64,000 nt of DNA from an uncultured Chitinophagaceae bacterium (GTDB lineage: Bacteria; Bacteroidota; Bacteroidia; Chitinophagales; Chitinophagaceae). The translations under genes and the position numbers were made by a program. How positions within the stretch are numbered: position 1 is the stretch's first letter; each line of letters starts with the position of its first letter. The notes under the pieces were generated by a model. The model searched no databases. It was given only the letters and a program-made list of their open reading frames with translations, and had not been told where the DNA came from. The stretch lies in contig CALJNC010000026.1 in assembly GCA_937981995.1 (NCBI GenBank), positions 53,903 to 117,902 on the forward strand. Direction: 5' to 3'. Positions 1 to 8,304 of this stretch are shown piece after piece.

Positions 1-748
1 TATAAAATTTACGTAAATTGTTCATTGATGTATCTAACCAAATTTCTTGACCACTTTCACTATCTTGTACTTTTACTAAACCAATATTAGGTAGTTCTTT
101 ATCTCGTTGGTCATATACCTGCACACCTATAATGTCATGGCGTTTTTTAGCAATTTGAAGGCTTTGTTTAAAATCAGGACTAATAAAATCACTTAATATA
201 AAAGCAATACTTCGCTTTTTGATTACATTGTTTAAATAGCGCAAAGCCTCTTCAATATTGGTGTTGGCGCCTTTGTGGGCTTCCACTGTCAATAACTGTC
301 GTATAATATATAGTATGTGCCCTTTTCCTTTTTTGGGAGGGATAAAAAGCTCCACCTTATCTGAGAAAAATAGTACGCCTACTTTGTCATTATTACTTAA
401 TGCGCTAAAGGCTAAGGTGGCGCAAAGCTCTGTTATGGTATCTCGTTTTTTTTGGCTTGTGCCAAATAAAGAACTAGCACTTACATCAACTAAAAGCATA
501 AGAGTAAGCTCTCGTTCTTCTTCAAATATTTTGATATGAGGTTCGTTATATCGAGCCGTTACATTCCAATCTATACTTCTTACATCATCGCCATATTGAT
601 ATCCTCTTACTTCGCTAAAGCTCATACCACGCCCTTTAAAAGCCGTGTGATACTCTCCACTAAAAATATGATTAGAGAGCCCCTTGGTTTTTATTTCAAT
701 CTGCCTAACTTTTTTTAGGAGTTCTGATATGTTAGTTGTGTTGCTCAA
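1..748 (-). CDS. DUF58 domain protein (BatA/aerotolerance-type locus), 3' end outside window
   Basis: Reading the minus strand from 748 gives an open frame of 249 codons that runs off the left edge. The DUF58 signature GRGMSFSEVRGYQYGDDVRS is at about residues 39-58, followed by IDWNVTAR, and a vWA-like metal site DVSAS at about 88-92. No ATG fits. The only good start is TTG at 748, 11 bases after the moxR stop, because an in-frame stop lies just upstream. Known: DUF58 proteins are encoded next to MoxR ATPases and are thought to work with them in envelope or aerotolerance functions; the biochemical role is not settled. Inferred: cotranscribed with the moxR at 760-1761. The family call is firm, the exact start less so. 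Confidence 0.88.
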   Translation of the reverse strand, partial: MSNTTNISELLKKVRQIEIKTKGLSNHIFSGEYHTAFKGRGMSFSEVRGYQYGDDVRSIDWNVTARYNEPHIKIFEEERELTLMLLVDVSASSLFGTSQKKRDTITELCATLAFSALSNNDKVGVLFFSDKVELFIPPKKGKGHILYIIRQLLTVEAHKGANTNIEEALRYLNNVIKKRSIAFILSDFISPDFKQSLQIAKKRHDIIGVQVYDQRDKELPNIGLVKVQDSESGQEIWLDTSMNNLRKFY

Positions 749-759
749 TGCGTAATTGA

Positions 760-1761
760 CTAAGGGACTTCTACAGCATTTAAAATTTCATTTACGATCA
801 TTTCGCTCGTCATGTTTTCAGCTTCAGCTTCGTAAGTGATGCCTACACGGTGACGCATTACATCTTGACATACAGCACGCACATCCTCAGGTATTACATA
901 ACCTCTGCGCTTGATAAACGCATACGCTTTACTTGCCAATGCGAGGTTGATACTTGCTCTAGGTGATCCGCCATAGGCAATTAATGGTTTTAGCTTAGCT
1001 AAGTTGTATTCTTCAGGATTTCGAGTTGCAAAAACAATATCAATAATATACTTTTCAATTTTTTCATCCATATAAACCTCTTGCACTAGCTTTCTTGCTT
1101 CAAGGATATCTTCTTTTGAAACCACTTCATTAATAGGCTGTTGATTTTGTGGTTGAATATTTTGACGAATTATTTGACGCTCTTCCTCACGATTAGGATA
1201 TCCAATGACTACTTTAAGCATAAAACGATCTACCTGTGCCTCAGGTAATGGATATGTTCCTTCTTGTTCAATAGGATTTTGCGTAGCTAAAACCAAAAAT
1301 GGTTTATCAAGTGTAAATGTATTTTCACCAATCGTTACTTGCTTTTCTTGCATAGCCTCTAGCAATGCTGATTGAACTTTAGCCGGAGCACGATTAATCT
1401 CATCGGCTAAAATAAAGTTGGCAAATATGGGTCCGTGTTTTACCTCAAAGTTATTTTCACGTTGATTATATATCATGGTACCTACTACGTCGGCTGGCAA
1501 CAAATCTGGCGTAAATTGGATACGCGAAAATTTAGCGTTTACGGCTGAGGATAAGGAGCGGATAGCTAAGGTTTTTGCCAATCCAGGTACCCCTTCTAAT
1601 AATACATGACCGCCGGCGAGTAAGCCTATTAGCAGTCGCTCTGTCATATATTTTTGACCAACGATTGATTTCGATAACTCCATTTGAAGTAAATCAATAA
1701 AAGCGCTGTTTTGTTGAATCCGTTCATTCAATTCTCTAATGTCAGGTGATACTGTTTCCAT
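760..1761 (-). CDS. MoxR-family AAA+ ATPase
   Basis: The 333-residue protein has Walker A GVPGLAKT at 57-64, Walker B with FILADEINR at about 116-124, and the sensor region LATQNPIEQEGTYPLPEAQ typical of MoxR/RavA-like ATPases. Known: these act as chaperone-like ATPases that help mature or activate vWA-domain partners. It is the upstream gene of a pair with the DUF58 protein, with 11 bases between them, so one transcript is likely. It faces away from the T9SS gene at 1999. A second MoxR is encoded at 23935, so the genome has at least two paralogues. Length and motifs are complete. Confidence 0.93.
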   Translation of the reverse strand: METVSPDIRELNERIQQNSAFIDLLQMELSKSIVGQKYMTERLLIGLLAGGHVLLEGVPGLAKTLAIRSLSSAVNAKFSRIQFTPDLLPADVVGTMIYNQRENNFEVKHGPIFANFILADEINRAPAKVQSALLEAMQEKQVTIGENTFTLDKPFLVLATQNPIEQEGTYPLPEAQVDRFMLKVVIGYPNREEERQIIRQNIQPQNQQPINEVVSKEDILEARKLVQEVYMDEKIEKYIIDIVFATRNPEEYNLAKLKPLIAYGGSPRASINLALASKAYAFIKRRGYVIPEDVRAVCQDVMRHRVGITYEAEAENMTSEMIVNEILNAVEVP

Positions 1762-1834
1762 AGTAAAATATTGAGGTCGTAAAAGTAAGGAACGTCAATT
1801 TGGAAGGGCGTTAAAGAAGATTAAAATTTTGTGC

Positions 1835-1866
1835 TTCGTGTATGATTTGTCATACCCTTAGCTTTG
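1835..1866 (+). promoter_or_regulatory. Candidate Bacteroidota-type promoter for the T9SS gene at 1999
   Basis: TAGCTTTG at 1859-1866 matches the TAnnTTTG -7 box exactly. TTCG at 1835-1838, 20 bases upstream, is a partial match (3 of 4) to the -33 TTTG box. It lies in the divergent region between moxR (start 1761) and the gene at 1999. This is pattern matching only. Confidence 0.4.
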
Positions 1867-1998
1867 GAAATATGCATTTAATTTTTGTTCTATTTCCTCC
1901 AATATTCAAAATTATTTTATATGTTAAGTAAGTTATTGGAGACCAAAATATTTATTTATTGGCTTAATTCTAGCAGCTTCTTATTAATTTTAGGAGTT

Positions 1999-2883
1999 AT
2001 GAAATTTAATCTACTACTCATTTTTAGCTTTTTGGCATGTTATACGCTAAGTGCTCAATCCTACCTTCCCATAGAATTTGGTGATACCAAATGGCAGGTA
2101 ACTGAAACCACCTCCGCTGGTCAAGGCAGCTTTAATTATTACGCCAAGGATAGTTTGAAGTACACATTTGACGGAAGAATCCATTATAGAGTACAAAAAC
2201 AATTGACGCAAAACTATATACCTGCTGTGGGAGGTTTTTATTTAAGTAATGATACGGCTGGGAAGAAAGTATATTTTTTTAGCGTAGTAGCAAATAAAGA
2301 TTATCTGTTATATGATTTTGATGTAAGCGTAGGTGATACAATTAATACAGTTTTTAATCAGCCCAATATTTTGGATACCGTACTGGTTGACTCTATTCAA
2401 AATATAAGTGTAAATGGAGTACAACGCAAGCATGTTTTTGTGCATTCTCTTGTAGCAAATACGGGTGCGGCTAAGGCTTGGATAGAAGGGATTGGCTCCA
2501 GTGGAGATTTGTTATATCCTTCACAAGTTTTGCCAAATAACACTTACACACTAGATTGTCAGGAGTATAATATGACTCGTAATTTTGGTACGCAATTTAG
2601 TTGTACTAAATGGGTTACGGCAGTAAGAGATTTTTCAAAATCATTGATACAGGTTTATCCTAATCCTGCTGTGCATACGCTACATATCAATTCAGATAAA
2701 ATAACTGCAGCACGGTATACGGTTAAAGTTTTTAATTTGCAATCAAAGGTGGTAGCAAAATACGATCAACGTATTGAAAGTGCTTTTACTTTAGATATAT
2801 CTCAGCTAAATGGCGGGGTATACTTCTTGTCTTTGCAATCGGCCAAAGGAGATATTTTTTATAGTAAGTTTTTAAAGCAATAA
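1999..2883 (+). CDS. Secreted protein of unknown function with T9SS type A sorting domain
   Basis: ATG at 1999 is preceded by TAGGAG, a fair ribosome binding site, and opens a standard signal peptide (MKFNLLLIFSFLACYTLSAQ). The longer frame back to 1885 has no such start. The 294-residue protein has a middle part I cannot assign and a C-terminal domain beginning VYPNPAVHTLHIN and ending GVYFLSLQSAKGD...SKFLKQ, the pattern of the Por secretion-system sorting domain. Known: this domain sends cargo across the outer membrane by the type IX system and is usually removed afterwards. The central region could be an adhesin or an enzyme; nothing decides it. A hairpin at 2890-2907 ends the transcript. 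Confidence 0.85.
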   Translation: MKFNLLLIFSFLACYTLSAQSYLPIEFGDTKWQVTETTSAGQGSFNYYAKDSLKYTFDGRIHYRVQKQLTQNYIPAVGGFYLSNDTAGKKVYFFSVVANKDYLLYDFDVSVGDTINTVFNQPNILDTVLVDSIQNISVNGVQRKHVFVHSLVANTGAAKAWIEGIGSSGDLLYPSQVLPNNTYTLDCQEYNMTRNFGTQFSCTKWVTAVRDFSKSLIQVYPNPAVHTLHINSDKITAARYTVKVFNLQSKVVAKYDQRIESAFTLDISQLNGGVYFLSLQSAKGDIFYSKFLKQ

Positions 2884-2889
2884 AAAAAA

Positions 2890-2912
2890 CTACTTCTATT
2901 GAAGTAGCTTTT
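2890..2912. terminator. Bidirectional hairpin terminator between the T9SS gene and yidC
   Basis: CTACTTC (2890-2896), loop TATT, GAAGTAG (2901-2907). On the plus strand it is followed by a T-rich stretch. On the minus strand it is followed by a run of eight T (complement of 2882-2889), so it should stop yidC transcripts strongly. The two flanking genes converge on it. Confidence 0.75.
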
Positions 2913-2933
2913 AAGTTTTTACAATTACCGCGT

Positions 2934-4730
2934 TTATTTTCTGCGCTGACTTCTCGATTGAGTTTGTTGCGTTTGTTTTTCTTGCAACTCTTGCATTTTT
3001 TTCATGAACTTATTTTCTTTTTGCGGTTCATTCTTTTTAGCAAGAATCTTAGCTCTAATTTTATCTGGGTCTATAATAAACTTTCTTATAATTACTTGTA
3101 GGCCTAATGTAATCAAGTTAGATACAAAGTAATATAGTGTAAGTGCAGCTGCAAACTTATTAAAGATACCCAAGAACATAATAGGCATAATAAACGGCAT
3201 ATACTTCATTACAGGATTGCTTTGATCCATAGTAGCATTGCTCATGCTATATAAGGCTAAAAGGATACTTGTAATAGCAAATAGTATGGTGAATAAACTA
3301 ATATGGTCGCCATACATTGGGATATTAAAAGGCAGTTTTAAAATTGAATCATAAGATGATAAATCTGTAGCCCAAGCAAAACTCTTTTGTCGTAATTCTA
3401 TCGCATGCGGGAAGAAGGAGAATAAAGCAAAGAATATAGGCATTTGCAATAAAGCTGGTAAGCAACCTCCCAGAGGGCTTACGCCCGCTGATTTCCAAAG
3501 CTTCATTTGATCCACACCAAAAGCTTGTTTGTCGTCCCCATGTTTCTCCTTTAATTCATCTATCTCAGGCTTTAAGGCCTTCATTTTAGCACTTGATACG
3601 TAACTTTTATACGTAAAAGGAGACATTAATAAACGGATAATAAATGTAAGAATAATTATTACCACACCCATATTAGAAAATATAGAAGAAAGCCAATTAA
3701 ACAATGGAAGGATTAAACCTTTATTGATGTATTTAATAAAACCAAAAATCCCGTAACTCAAAGGCACAATTTCCTGCATATTATTGTCGTAGCTTTTAAG
3801 CAACTTATAATCATTTGGCCCTGTAAAAATTTTAAAGTCTAATTGATCTTTTGGTTTCAAGCTTAGTTTAGCGCTAAAGTTTGAAATAGTAGTCGTGTCT
3901 TCTTTTTCAGAAGGAAAGGAACTTACTTCACCCGAATTAAATGCATCGCCTTGTGGTACAATAGTCGTATTAAAAAAATGCTGTTTAAAACTCAACCATT
4001 TAATCCCGAGGTTTTCAAAGTTCTCTGTTTTTTTATCGGTTATTGAGTAATAATCGTAGCCATCACCTACCAAATCATAACATACTTGTGTGTAGAGTGC
4101 CTCAGTATATTTTGAACGCTCGGTATGTAAGCTTTGCCCGTTCCAAAATAAGGTCATGTCCTTACTTTTGTCAATGCCACCAGTCGTAACACTTACATCC
4201 ATCATATAGCCTTCTTTAGGTAGTGTGTATGATATACCAAAACCATCCGTATTTGTATAAGAAATAGATTGGCCGCTTGCATCAACTGTACCACTAAATC
4301 CCTTCTGTTTTGTGTTCTGAGTTAGTCCATTCTTTTGATACTCAAAATCAAAAAAGTTTTTGGCTCCATCAAAAAGAACTAAACTTTTATCTGTTTTGTT
4401 CTCGTAGCTTTTATACGTTTTAAAACTTTTAAGTTCAACTTTGGTTGGATAGGCACCTTGGTTTGTAAATGTTATTTTAAGATTTTCATTTTCAAGGATA
4501 GATTCCTTGGCTGCAATTACCTCAGTGGTTGTGGCAGTAGTTGAATCTGGTGCAGGACTTTGCAGGGTAGCCAATGAGTCACTACTTGTTTGTTGTAAAC
4601 TATCTTTTACAAGCTCTGTATTTTGAGTTGGATCTTTGGGTTTCTTAGATTCATCTTGTTTATTAAAAACAATCCAAATTACTAGTAGTACCATTAATAG
4701 TCCAAAACCTATTGCGGAATTTTTGTCCAT
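2934..4730 (-). CDS. yidC: Membrane protein insertase YidC
   Basis: The 598-residue protein starts with a transmembrane helix (about 7-22), then a linker rich in T, S, Q and D. A periplasmic P1 domain spans about 75-320, and the conserved 60KD_IMP region follows with the segments around FIIRLLMSPFTYKSYVSSAKMK and GGCLPALLQMPIFFALFSFF. The tail is basic (KKMQ...QSRSQRRK). Known: YidC inserts and folds inner-membrane proteins alone or with SecYEG, and the basic tail helps bind ribosomes. Length is usual for Bacteroidota. In many relatives pyrG lies just upstream; here the neighbour is a secreted peptidase. A TACCTTTG box lies 20-27 bases upstream of the ATG. Confidence 0.97.
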   Translation of the reverse strand: MDKNSAIGFGLLMVLLVIWIVFNKQDESKKPKDPTQNTELVKDSLQQTSSDSLATLQSPAPDSTTATTTEVIAAKESILENENLKITFTNQGAYPTKVELKSFKTYKSYENKTDKSLVLFDGAKNFFDFEYQKNGLTQNTKQKGFSGTVDASGQSISYTNTDGFGISYTLPKEGYMMDVSVTTGGIDKSKDMTLFWNGQSLHTERSKYTEALYTQVCYDLVGDGYDYYSITDKKTENFENLGIKWLSFKQHFFNTTIVPQGDAFNSGEVSSFPSEKEDTTTISNFSAKLSLKPKDQLDFKIFTGPNDYKLLKSYDNNMQEIVPLSYGIFGFIKYINKGLILPLFNWLSSIFSNMGVVIIILTFIIRLLMSPFTYKSYVSSAKMKALKPEIDELKEKHGDDKQAFGVDQMKLWKSAGVSPLGGCLPALLQMPIFFALFSFFPHAIELRQKSFAWATDLSSYDSILKLPFNIPMYGDHISLFTILFAITSILLALYSMSNATMDQSNPVMKYMPFIMPIMFLGIFNKFAAALTLYYFVSNLITLGLQVIIRKFIIDPDKIRAKILAKKNEPQKENKFMKKMQELQEKQTQQTQSRSQRRK

Positions 4731-4749
4731 AATTTTACGAAAAGTTGCA

Positions 4750-4757
4750 CAAAGGTA
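4750..4757 (-). promoter_or_regulatory. Candidate -7 box for yidC
   Basis: On the minus strand, TACCTTTG matches TAnnTTTG exactly. I found no convincing TTTG at the right distance upstream, so only the -7 element is supported. Confidence 0.35.
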
Positions 4758-4875
4758 AGCTTTAGTTAGTTTAGAAAAGATTGGAGTCTTTAGAAAGCTT
4801 GTGATTTTATGAAAAAATATGGACGAGCGGGTACTGAAGCTTTTGGAAGGTTGAAGGCTATAACGCCTGCAAATA

Positions 4876-6666
4876 CTAGTTTCGGCTCAGTTTTACTGTT
4901 TGAGTGCCGCTAGGAGTAATAATCTTAGCCAGGTAAATACCGCTTGAGTAGTTATAAGGCGATAATTCTATGGAGTCGTTCTTAAATTGTTGTTTCTTAA
5001 GCAGTCTACCTTTTATATCATATAAATGGAGCGAGCCGCTAGTTTTGCTAGTTAGCTTAAAAGTTACATTGCCTATACCCATATTAAAATCACTTGAATT
5101 GATTACTCGTACTTGATTTTGCGCAGCTTTGATATTTGATGTGTTCAGCGGGAAGCAGTTCCATGCTAAAATACTTTTACTACTAAAGTTATGGCAAAGG
5201 GTTACATAATTAGCACCACCATTTATTACATCATCTGCCAGTATCATAAAACGAGCAGCATCGGGCAGGGTAGAACTATCCGTAAGATAAAATAAGGTTT
5301 CCAACATTAATTCATCAGTTACAGTTCGTCCTAAGTCAGTATATATTTTTTGCATGGCGGCATTCCATACTTCGCCCAAGGCGTACAAGTTACCCGAAAA
5401 AGGGCTTGAGTAATTCGCGCTGGTGGTTGCGGTTCTTCCTTGCCAGGGTCCATTGTTCCCATCCCAGTTAAATACTTTTTGCCAGTTAAAAGGCGATAAA
5501 CTTCTTGAGTAGGAAGTAGCAAAATAATCTGCTATGCCTTCATCTAAGGCTGGGCGTTCGGTTCCAAAAAAAGTATTTGCATTAGCGCTCCAGCTTACCC
5601 CGTGGCTGTACTCATGTATAATTACATCAGCATCTTCGGCATCATCAATTCCGCCATCACCAAATACGATAGTAGGCGCTCCACCATTTCTATTAAATAC
5701 TGAATTGTCTGCTCCAAATTGTCCGTGGGCATCAGCTTCCAATTGCAAATCCATAAGGGCGTCATAACCTAAAGTAGTTAAGTGATTATGAAAAAGATTT
5801 ATATGATAGGCTACCATACATTCCTCAAAACCATTTTCTGATCTATTAAAGTAAAAATCATTAGTAATCGAATTTGAAGGAGTGGTATTGGGAGCTTCAA
5901 AGTCTTCAATTTTTACGTACTGACTTTCAATAAAAAATTTGTTTACAAAGGTGTCATAGACCGCAGGAATATTTACCGGTATATAAGCCGCACTCATCCA
6001 GCTTAAATCCTGATCATTAGAGTCAACGTAAGGAGTTCCGTATATTTTGGATAAGACGGTAAGTGGGTCTGGATCAAAAACATTGGCATTAATAAACGTA
6101 TCAATCCCAAATCGGCGTTGGTGATTCCACTCAGCAAGAAGGTTTCCTGCTGGGTCAATTAATTTAGTATTGTCATAGGTTTTACTCCATGCCTCTTGTA
6201 CTTGTACCACCTTTGATGTACTGCCTACTTGATATATAGCCAAGTACTTATTTTTTACAATTTTACCTGCTGGCCAAATATCTTTTATTAGTTTTTGATG
6301 ATTCCAAAAGTTGCGTTCTTTGGTTAAAGAAGCTATGCTTAAGGTAGTATAGTTTCCCAAGCCCTTGGCTATAGATAGTATATTGTTTTTGGTATTGGTA
6401 CTTACTTTAATAAAATTAGTGAAAACCGGAAGTTGGTCATAAAGTACATCATAGGTGTAGTGCTTAGAAAAATTACTTTTATTAAAATGCCTTAGCCTTA
6501 CTGTAATATTTGGGTTATTTATTTCAGGGATGATTTGTTTAAGCATCTCAGATTGGCGAGTAAACGAATTAGGGAAAATTTTATTGCTAAACATAATATT
6601 ATCCTGTGCAGAAATGGAATTGCACAAAATAAGTATGGTAAGCGTAAGAAGTAAGCTTGTTTTCAC
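4876..6666 (-). CDS. Secreted zinc metallopeptidase (M36/M4-like gluzincin) with T9SS sorting domain
   Basis: I place the start at GTG 6666, which gives a clean signal peptide (MKTSLLLTLTILILCNSISAQ). The frame continues to a TTG at 6813, but that adds 49 polar residues before the signal sequence. The protein is 596 residues. It has an N-terminal propeptide-like region, then IIHEYSHGVSW with zinc ligands H351 and H355 and catalytic E352, and ALDEGIADYF supplying the third ligand E376 (numbers from the GTG). A sorting domain with the SGIYLAKIITPSG pattern closes it. Known: gluzincins of the fungalysin/thermolysin group are made as inactive precursors with an inhibitory propeptide. Inferred: an extracellular protease exported by T9SS. 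It sits just downstream of the truncated priA. Confidence 0.85.
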   Translation of the reverse strand: MKTSLLLTLTILILCNSISAQDNIMFSNKIFPNSFTRQSEMLKQIIPEINNPNITVRLRHFNKSNFSKHYTYDVLYDQLPVFTNFIKVSTNTKNNILSIAKGLGNYTTLSIASLTKERNFWNHQKLIKDIWPAGKIVKNKYLAIYQVGSTSKVVQVQEAWSKTYDNTKLIDPAGNLLAEWNHQRRFGIDTFINANVFDPDPLTVLSKIYGTPYVDSNDQDLSWMSAAYIPVNIPAVYDTFVNKFFIESQYVKIEDFEAPNTTPSNSITNDFYFNRSENGFEECMVAYHINLFHNHLTTLGYDALMDLQLEADAHGQFGADNSVFNRNGGAPTIVFGDGGIDDAEDADVIIHEYSHGVSWSANANTFFGTERPALDEGIADYFATSYSRSLSPFNWQKVFNWDGNNGPWQGRTATTSANYSSPFSGNLYALGEVWNAAMQKIYTDLGRTVTDELMLETLFYLTDSSTLPDAARFMILADDVINGGANYVTLCHNFSSKSILAWNCFPLNTSNIKAAQNQVRVINSSDFNMGIGNVTFKLTSKTSGSLHLYDIKGRLLKKQQFKNDSIELSPYNYSSGIYLAKIITPSGTQTVKLSRN

Positions 6667-6818
6667 TGCTATAAAGTTACGGGTTTTCAATGACGAATAA
6701 CCAATTAGCGAATTGCGATTTGTCAGTAGTTTGTCATTTCGAAATGATCGCTGACTCTTTTCGTTAGGGGTAATCGTGTTTTTGAATGGATTTTTTTGAA
6801 ACGGATAAATCAATTATT

Positions 6819-7247
6819 TTATTTATTCATTTTGCTTCTTAAAGCTTCAACCAATATAAATTCCTCATCGCTTAATTCACTTTCGTCTATATCAGCTTCA
6901 GGATTAAGGGTAATAATTTGTTCGCTTTCTAATTTTAAGTAAGCAGGAAGTGAGGCATTCATTACTTCACCTTCCGCGCACATATAATAATCTGCCATCC
7001 ATTCCCATAGCTCCAATTGAGTTTGTGTAACTATTGGAATTTCATCTATGATATTTTTAATTGGCTTTATGGAATAGCCTTCAGGTTTTTTATCATGTAC
7101 TTTTTTTACAATACCACTATACATTTTACCTCTTCCAAAAGATACTTCGACCCGTTGCCCTACCTTAACTTTTTCCTGCCACTCAATGGGCACACCATAG
7201 GTAAAGGTTGCTTTAAGCGGCAAGGGTAAAAGGATGTCTGCGTACAT
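6819..7247 (-). pseudogene. Truncated priA: only the N-terminal 3'-DNA-end-binding domain remains
   Basis: The 142-residue frame begins MYADILLPLPLKATFTYGVP, continues through GQRVEVSFGRGKMYSGIV and LELWEWMADYYMCAEGEVM, and reaches SELSDEEFILVEAL before a TAA. This is the N-terminal part of primosomal helicase PriA (3'BD plus the beginning of the winged-helix region). Full PriA is over 700 residues and includes helicase and zinc-binding domains. None of these follow: the next 150 bases hold no PriA-like frame in any phase, then the peptidase gene begins. It is the last gene of the hisS-plsC-small membrane protein run, five bases after its neighbour's stop. It may be a pseudogene, a free-standing 3'BD protein, or the scar of a rearrangement. 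Confidence 0.75.
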
Positions 7248-7252
7248 TGGAA

Positions 7253-7522
7253 TTATTTTGTATTATTTTCTTTATTAAAACCAGACAGTAACTCATTGTC
7301 CTCAAGTTTCTCAGGGTCATTTTTTATAGGGAAATAATAATGCCGATACTTATCTGCTAAAACTACTCCAGATAGGATAAGAAAAATAACTAACGTTAGT
7401 AAAAAGAAAAGTAAAGAAGGAAGTTCTTCTATTCCATATAAAATTCTCATGACTTCGCTTATTGCCCCACTGGCAAGAAGGCTTATTAAAATTCGAACCC
7501 ATGTTTTTTTTAGTAATTTCAT
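7253..7522 (-). CDS. Small membrane protein of unknown function
   Basis: The protein has 89 residues, with one hydrophobic segment at about 9-23 and a stronger one at about 34-56 (ELPSLLFFLLTLVIFLILSGVVL), then a polar tail. I do not recognise a family. Its ATG overlaps the plsC stop by four bases (ATGA), so it is translationally coupled to plsC. This supports it as a real gene and suggests a role tied to the membrane or to the acyltransferase operon. Confidence 0.7.
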   Translation of the reverse strand: MKLLKKTWVRILISLLASGAISEVMRILYGIEELPSLLFFLLTLVIFLILSGVVLADKYRHYYFPIKNDPEKLEDNELLSGFNKENNTK

Positions 7523-8304
7523 TTCTTATTCAAATACTCTTTAGCAAACTCCCAAGCCCCTACGCAATTATGCGCTTTGCAGTAGTCAAGGCAAGCTTGC
7601 ATATACTCCTGTGTAAATTTTCTAAATTTTATTTCTTCATCAAATTTACTACTTTCTATAGGAGGTAAAAATACAGTGGTTAAATAACCCGGCATAAAAC
7701 GAAAGAAACTAGAAGGATGCATTCGCTTAGAAGCATCAATAAATAACATAGGCAAAATGTCTTTTTGTTCTTTTTGTGCCAATGCAAAAGCGCCCTTTTT
7801 AAAAGCAAGCATTTTATCCTGAATCTGATTAGGGAAGGTAGCCTCAGGATAAATTACAACTGACCAATTATCGCGCAGGTAACGAACCATATTACGAAAG
7901 GTGGTGGCACTTTTTCGAGCTGAACCTCTATCTACTACAATCACTGCCATGCGGTACAAAAGCCCAAATAATGGGGCTTTGTTAACCTCTATCTTGCCTA
8001 CGCCTTTAAAGTAAATAGGCAAGGCGGTATACATTTGTACAGGGTCAAAGTAGGTTTGATGATTTGCCGCAATGATGTAGGATTTGCTAAAATCAGTTTT
8101 ACTACGATGGTATTTTCTTGGGATAATTCCTGTCATGTAGCACCAAAAGTTGGAGTAAAACTTAAGGAGGTAATGAACTATTTTATCACGGGTTTTTAGC
8201 GGCAAAAAATAAATGATAATCCAAAATGGAAAAGACGGCAAAAGCATAACTAAAAATATTAGCATTATATAAACCGAGTAAATCGCTTGTAGGATTTTCT
8301 TCAT
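7519..8304 (-). CDS. 1-acyl-sn-glycerol-3-phosphate acyltransferase (PlsC family)
   Basis: The 261-residue protein has a hydrophobic N-terminus (about 8-35), then the acyltransferase box NHQTYFD (H82, D87) that carries the catalytic His-Asp pair. Further on, IYPEATFPNQ is a variant of the FPEGTR glycerol-phosphate-binding box. Known: PlsC-type enzymes transfer an acyl chain to lysophosphatidic acid at the inner membrane; some Bacteroidota members acylate other lipids. The start overlaps the hisS stop by one base (TAATG), and the end overlaps the small membrane gene. Substrate is inferred from family only. Confidence 0.88.
   Translation of the reverse strand: MKKILQAIYSVYIMLIFLVMLLPSFPFWIIIYFLPLKTRDKIVHYLLKFYSNFWCYMTGIIPRKYHRSKTDFSKSYIIAANHQTYFDPVQMYTALPIYFKGVGKIEVNKAPLFGLLYRMAVIVVDRGSARKSATTFRNMVRYLRDNWSVVIYPEATFPNQIQDKMLAFKKGAFALAQKEQKDILPMLFIDASKRMHPSSFFRFMPGYLTTVFLPPIESSKFDEEIKFRKFTQEYMQACLDYCKAHNCVGAWEFAKEYLNKK

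Noticed and set aside
258..718. Plus-strand frames at the left edge
   Set aside because: They lie opposite the DUF58 gene, whose conserved motifs are clear on the minus strand.
6667..6813. Extension of the metallopeptidase to TTG 6813
   Set aside because: It would place 49 polar residues before a clear signal peptide; GTG 6666 is better.
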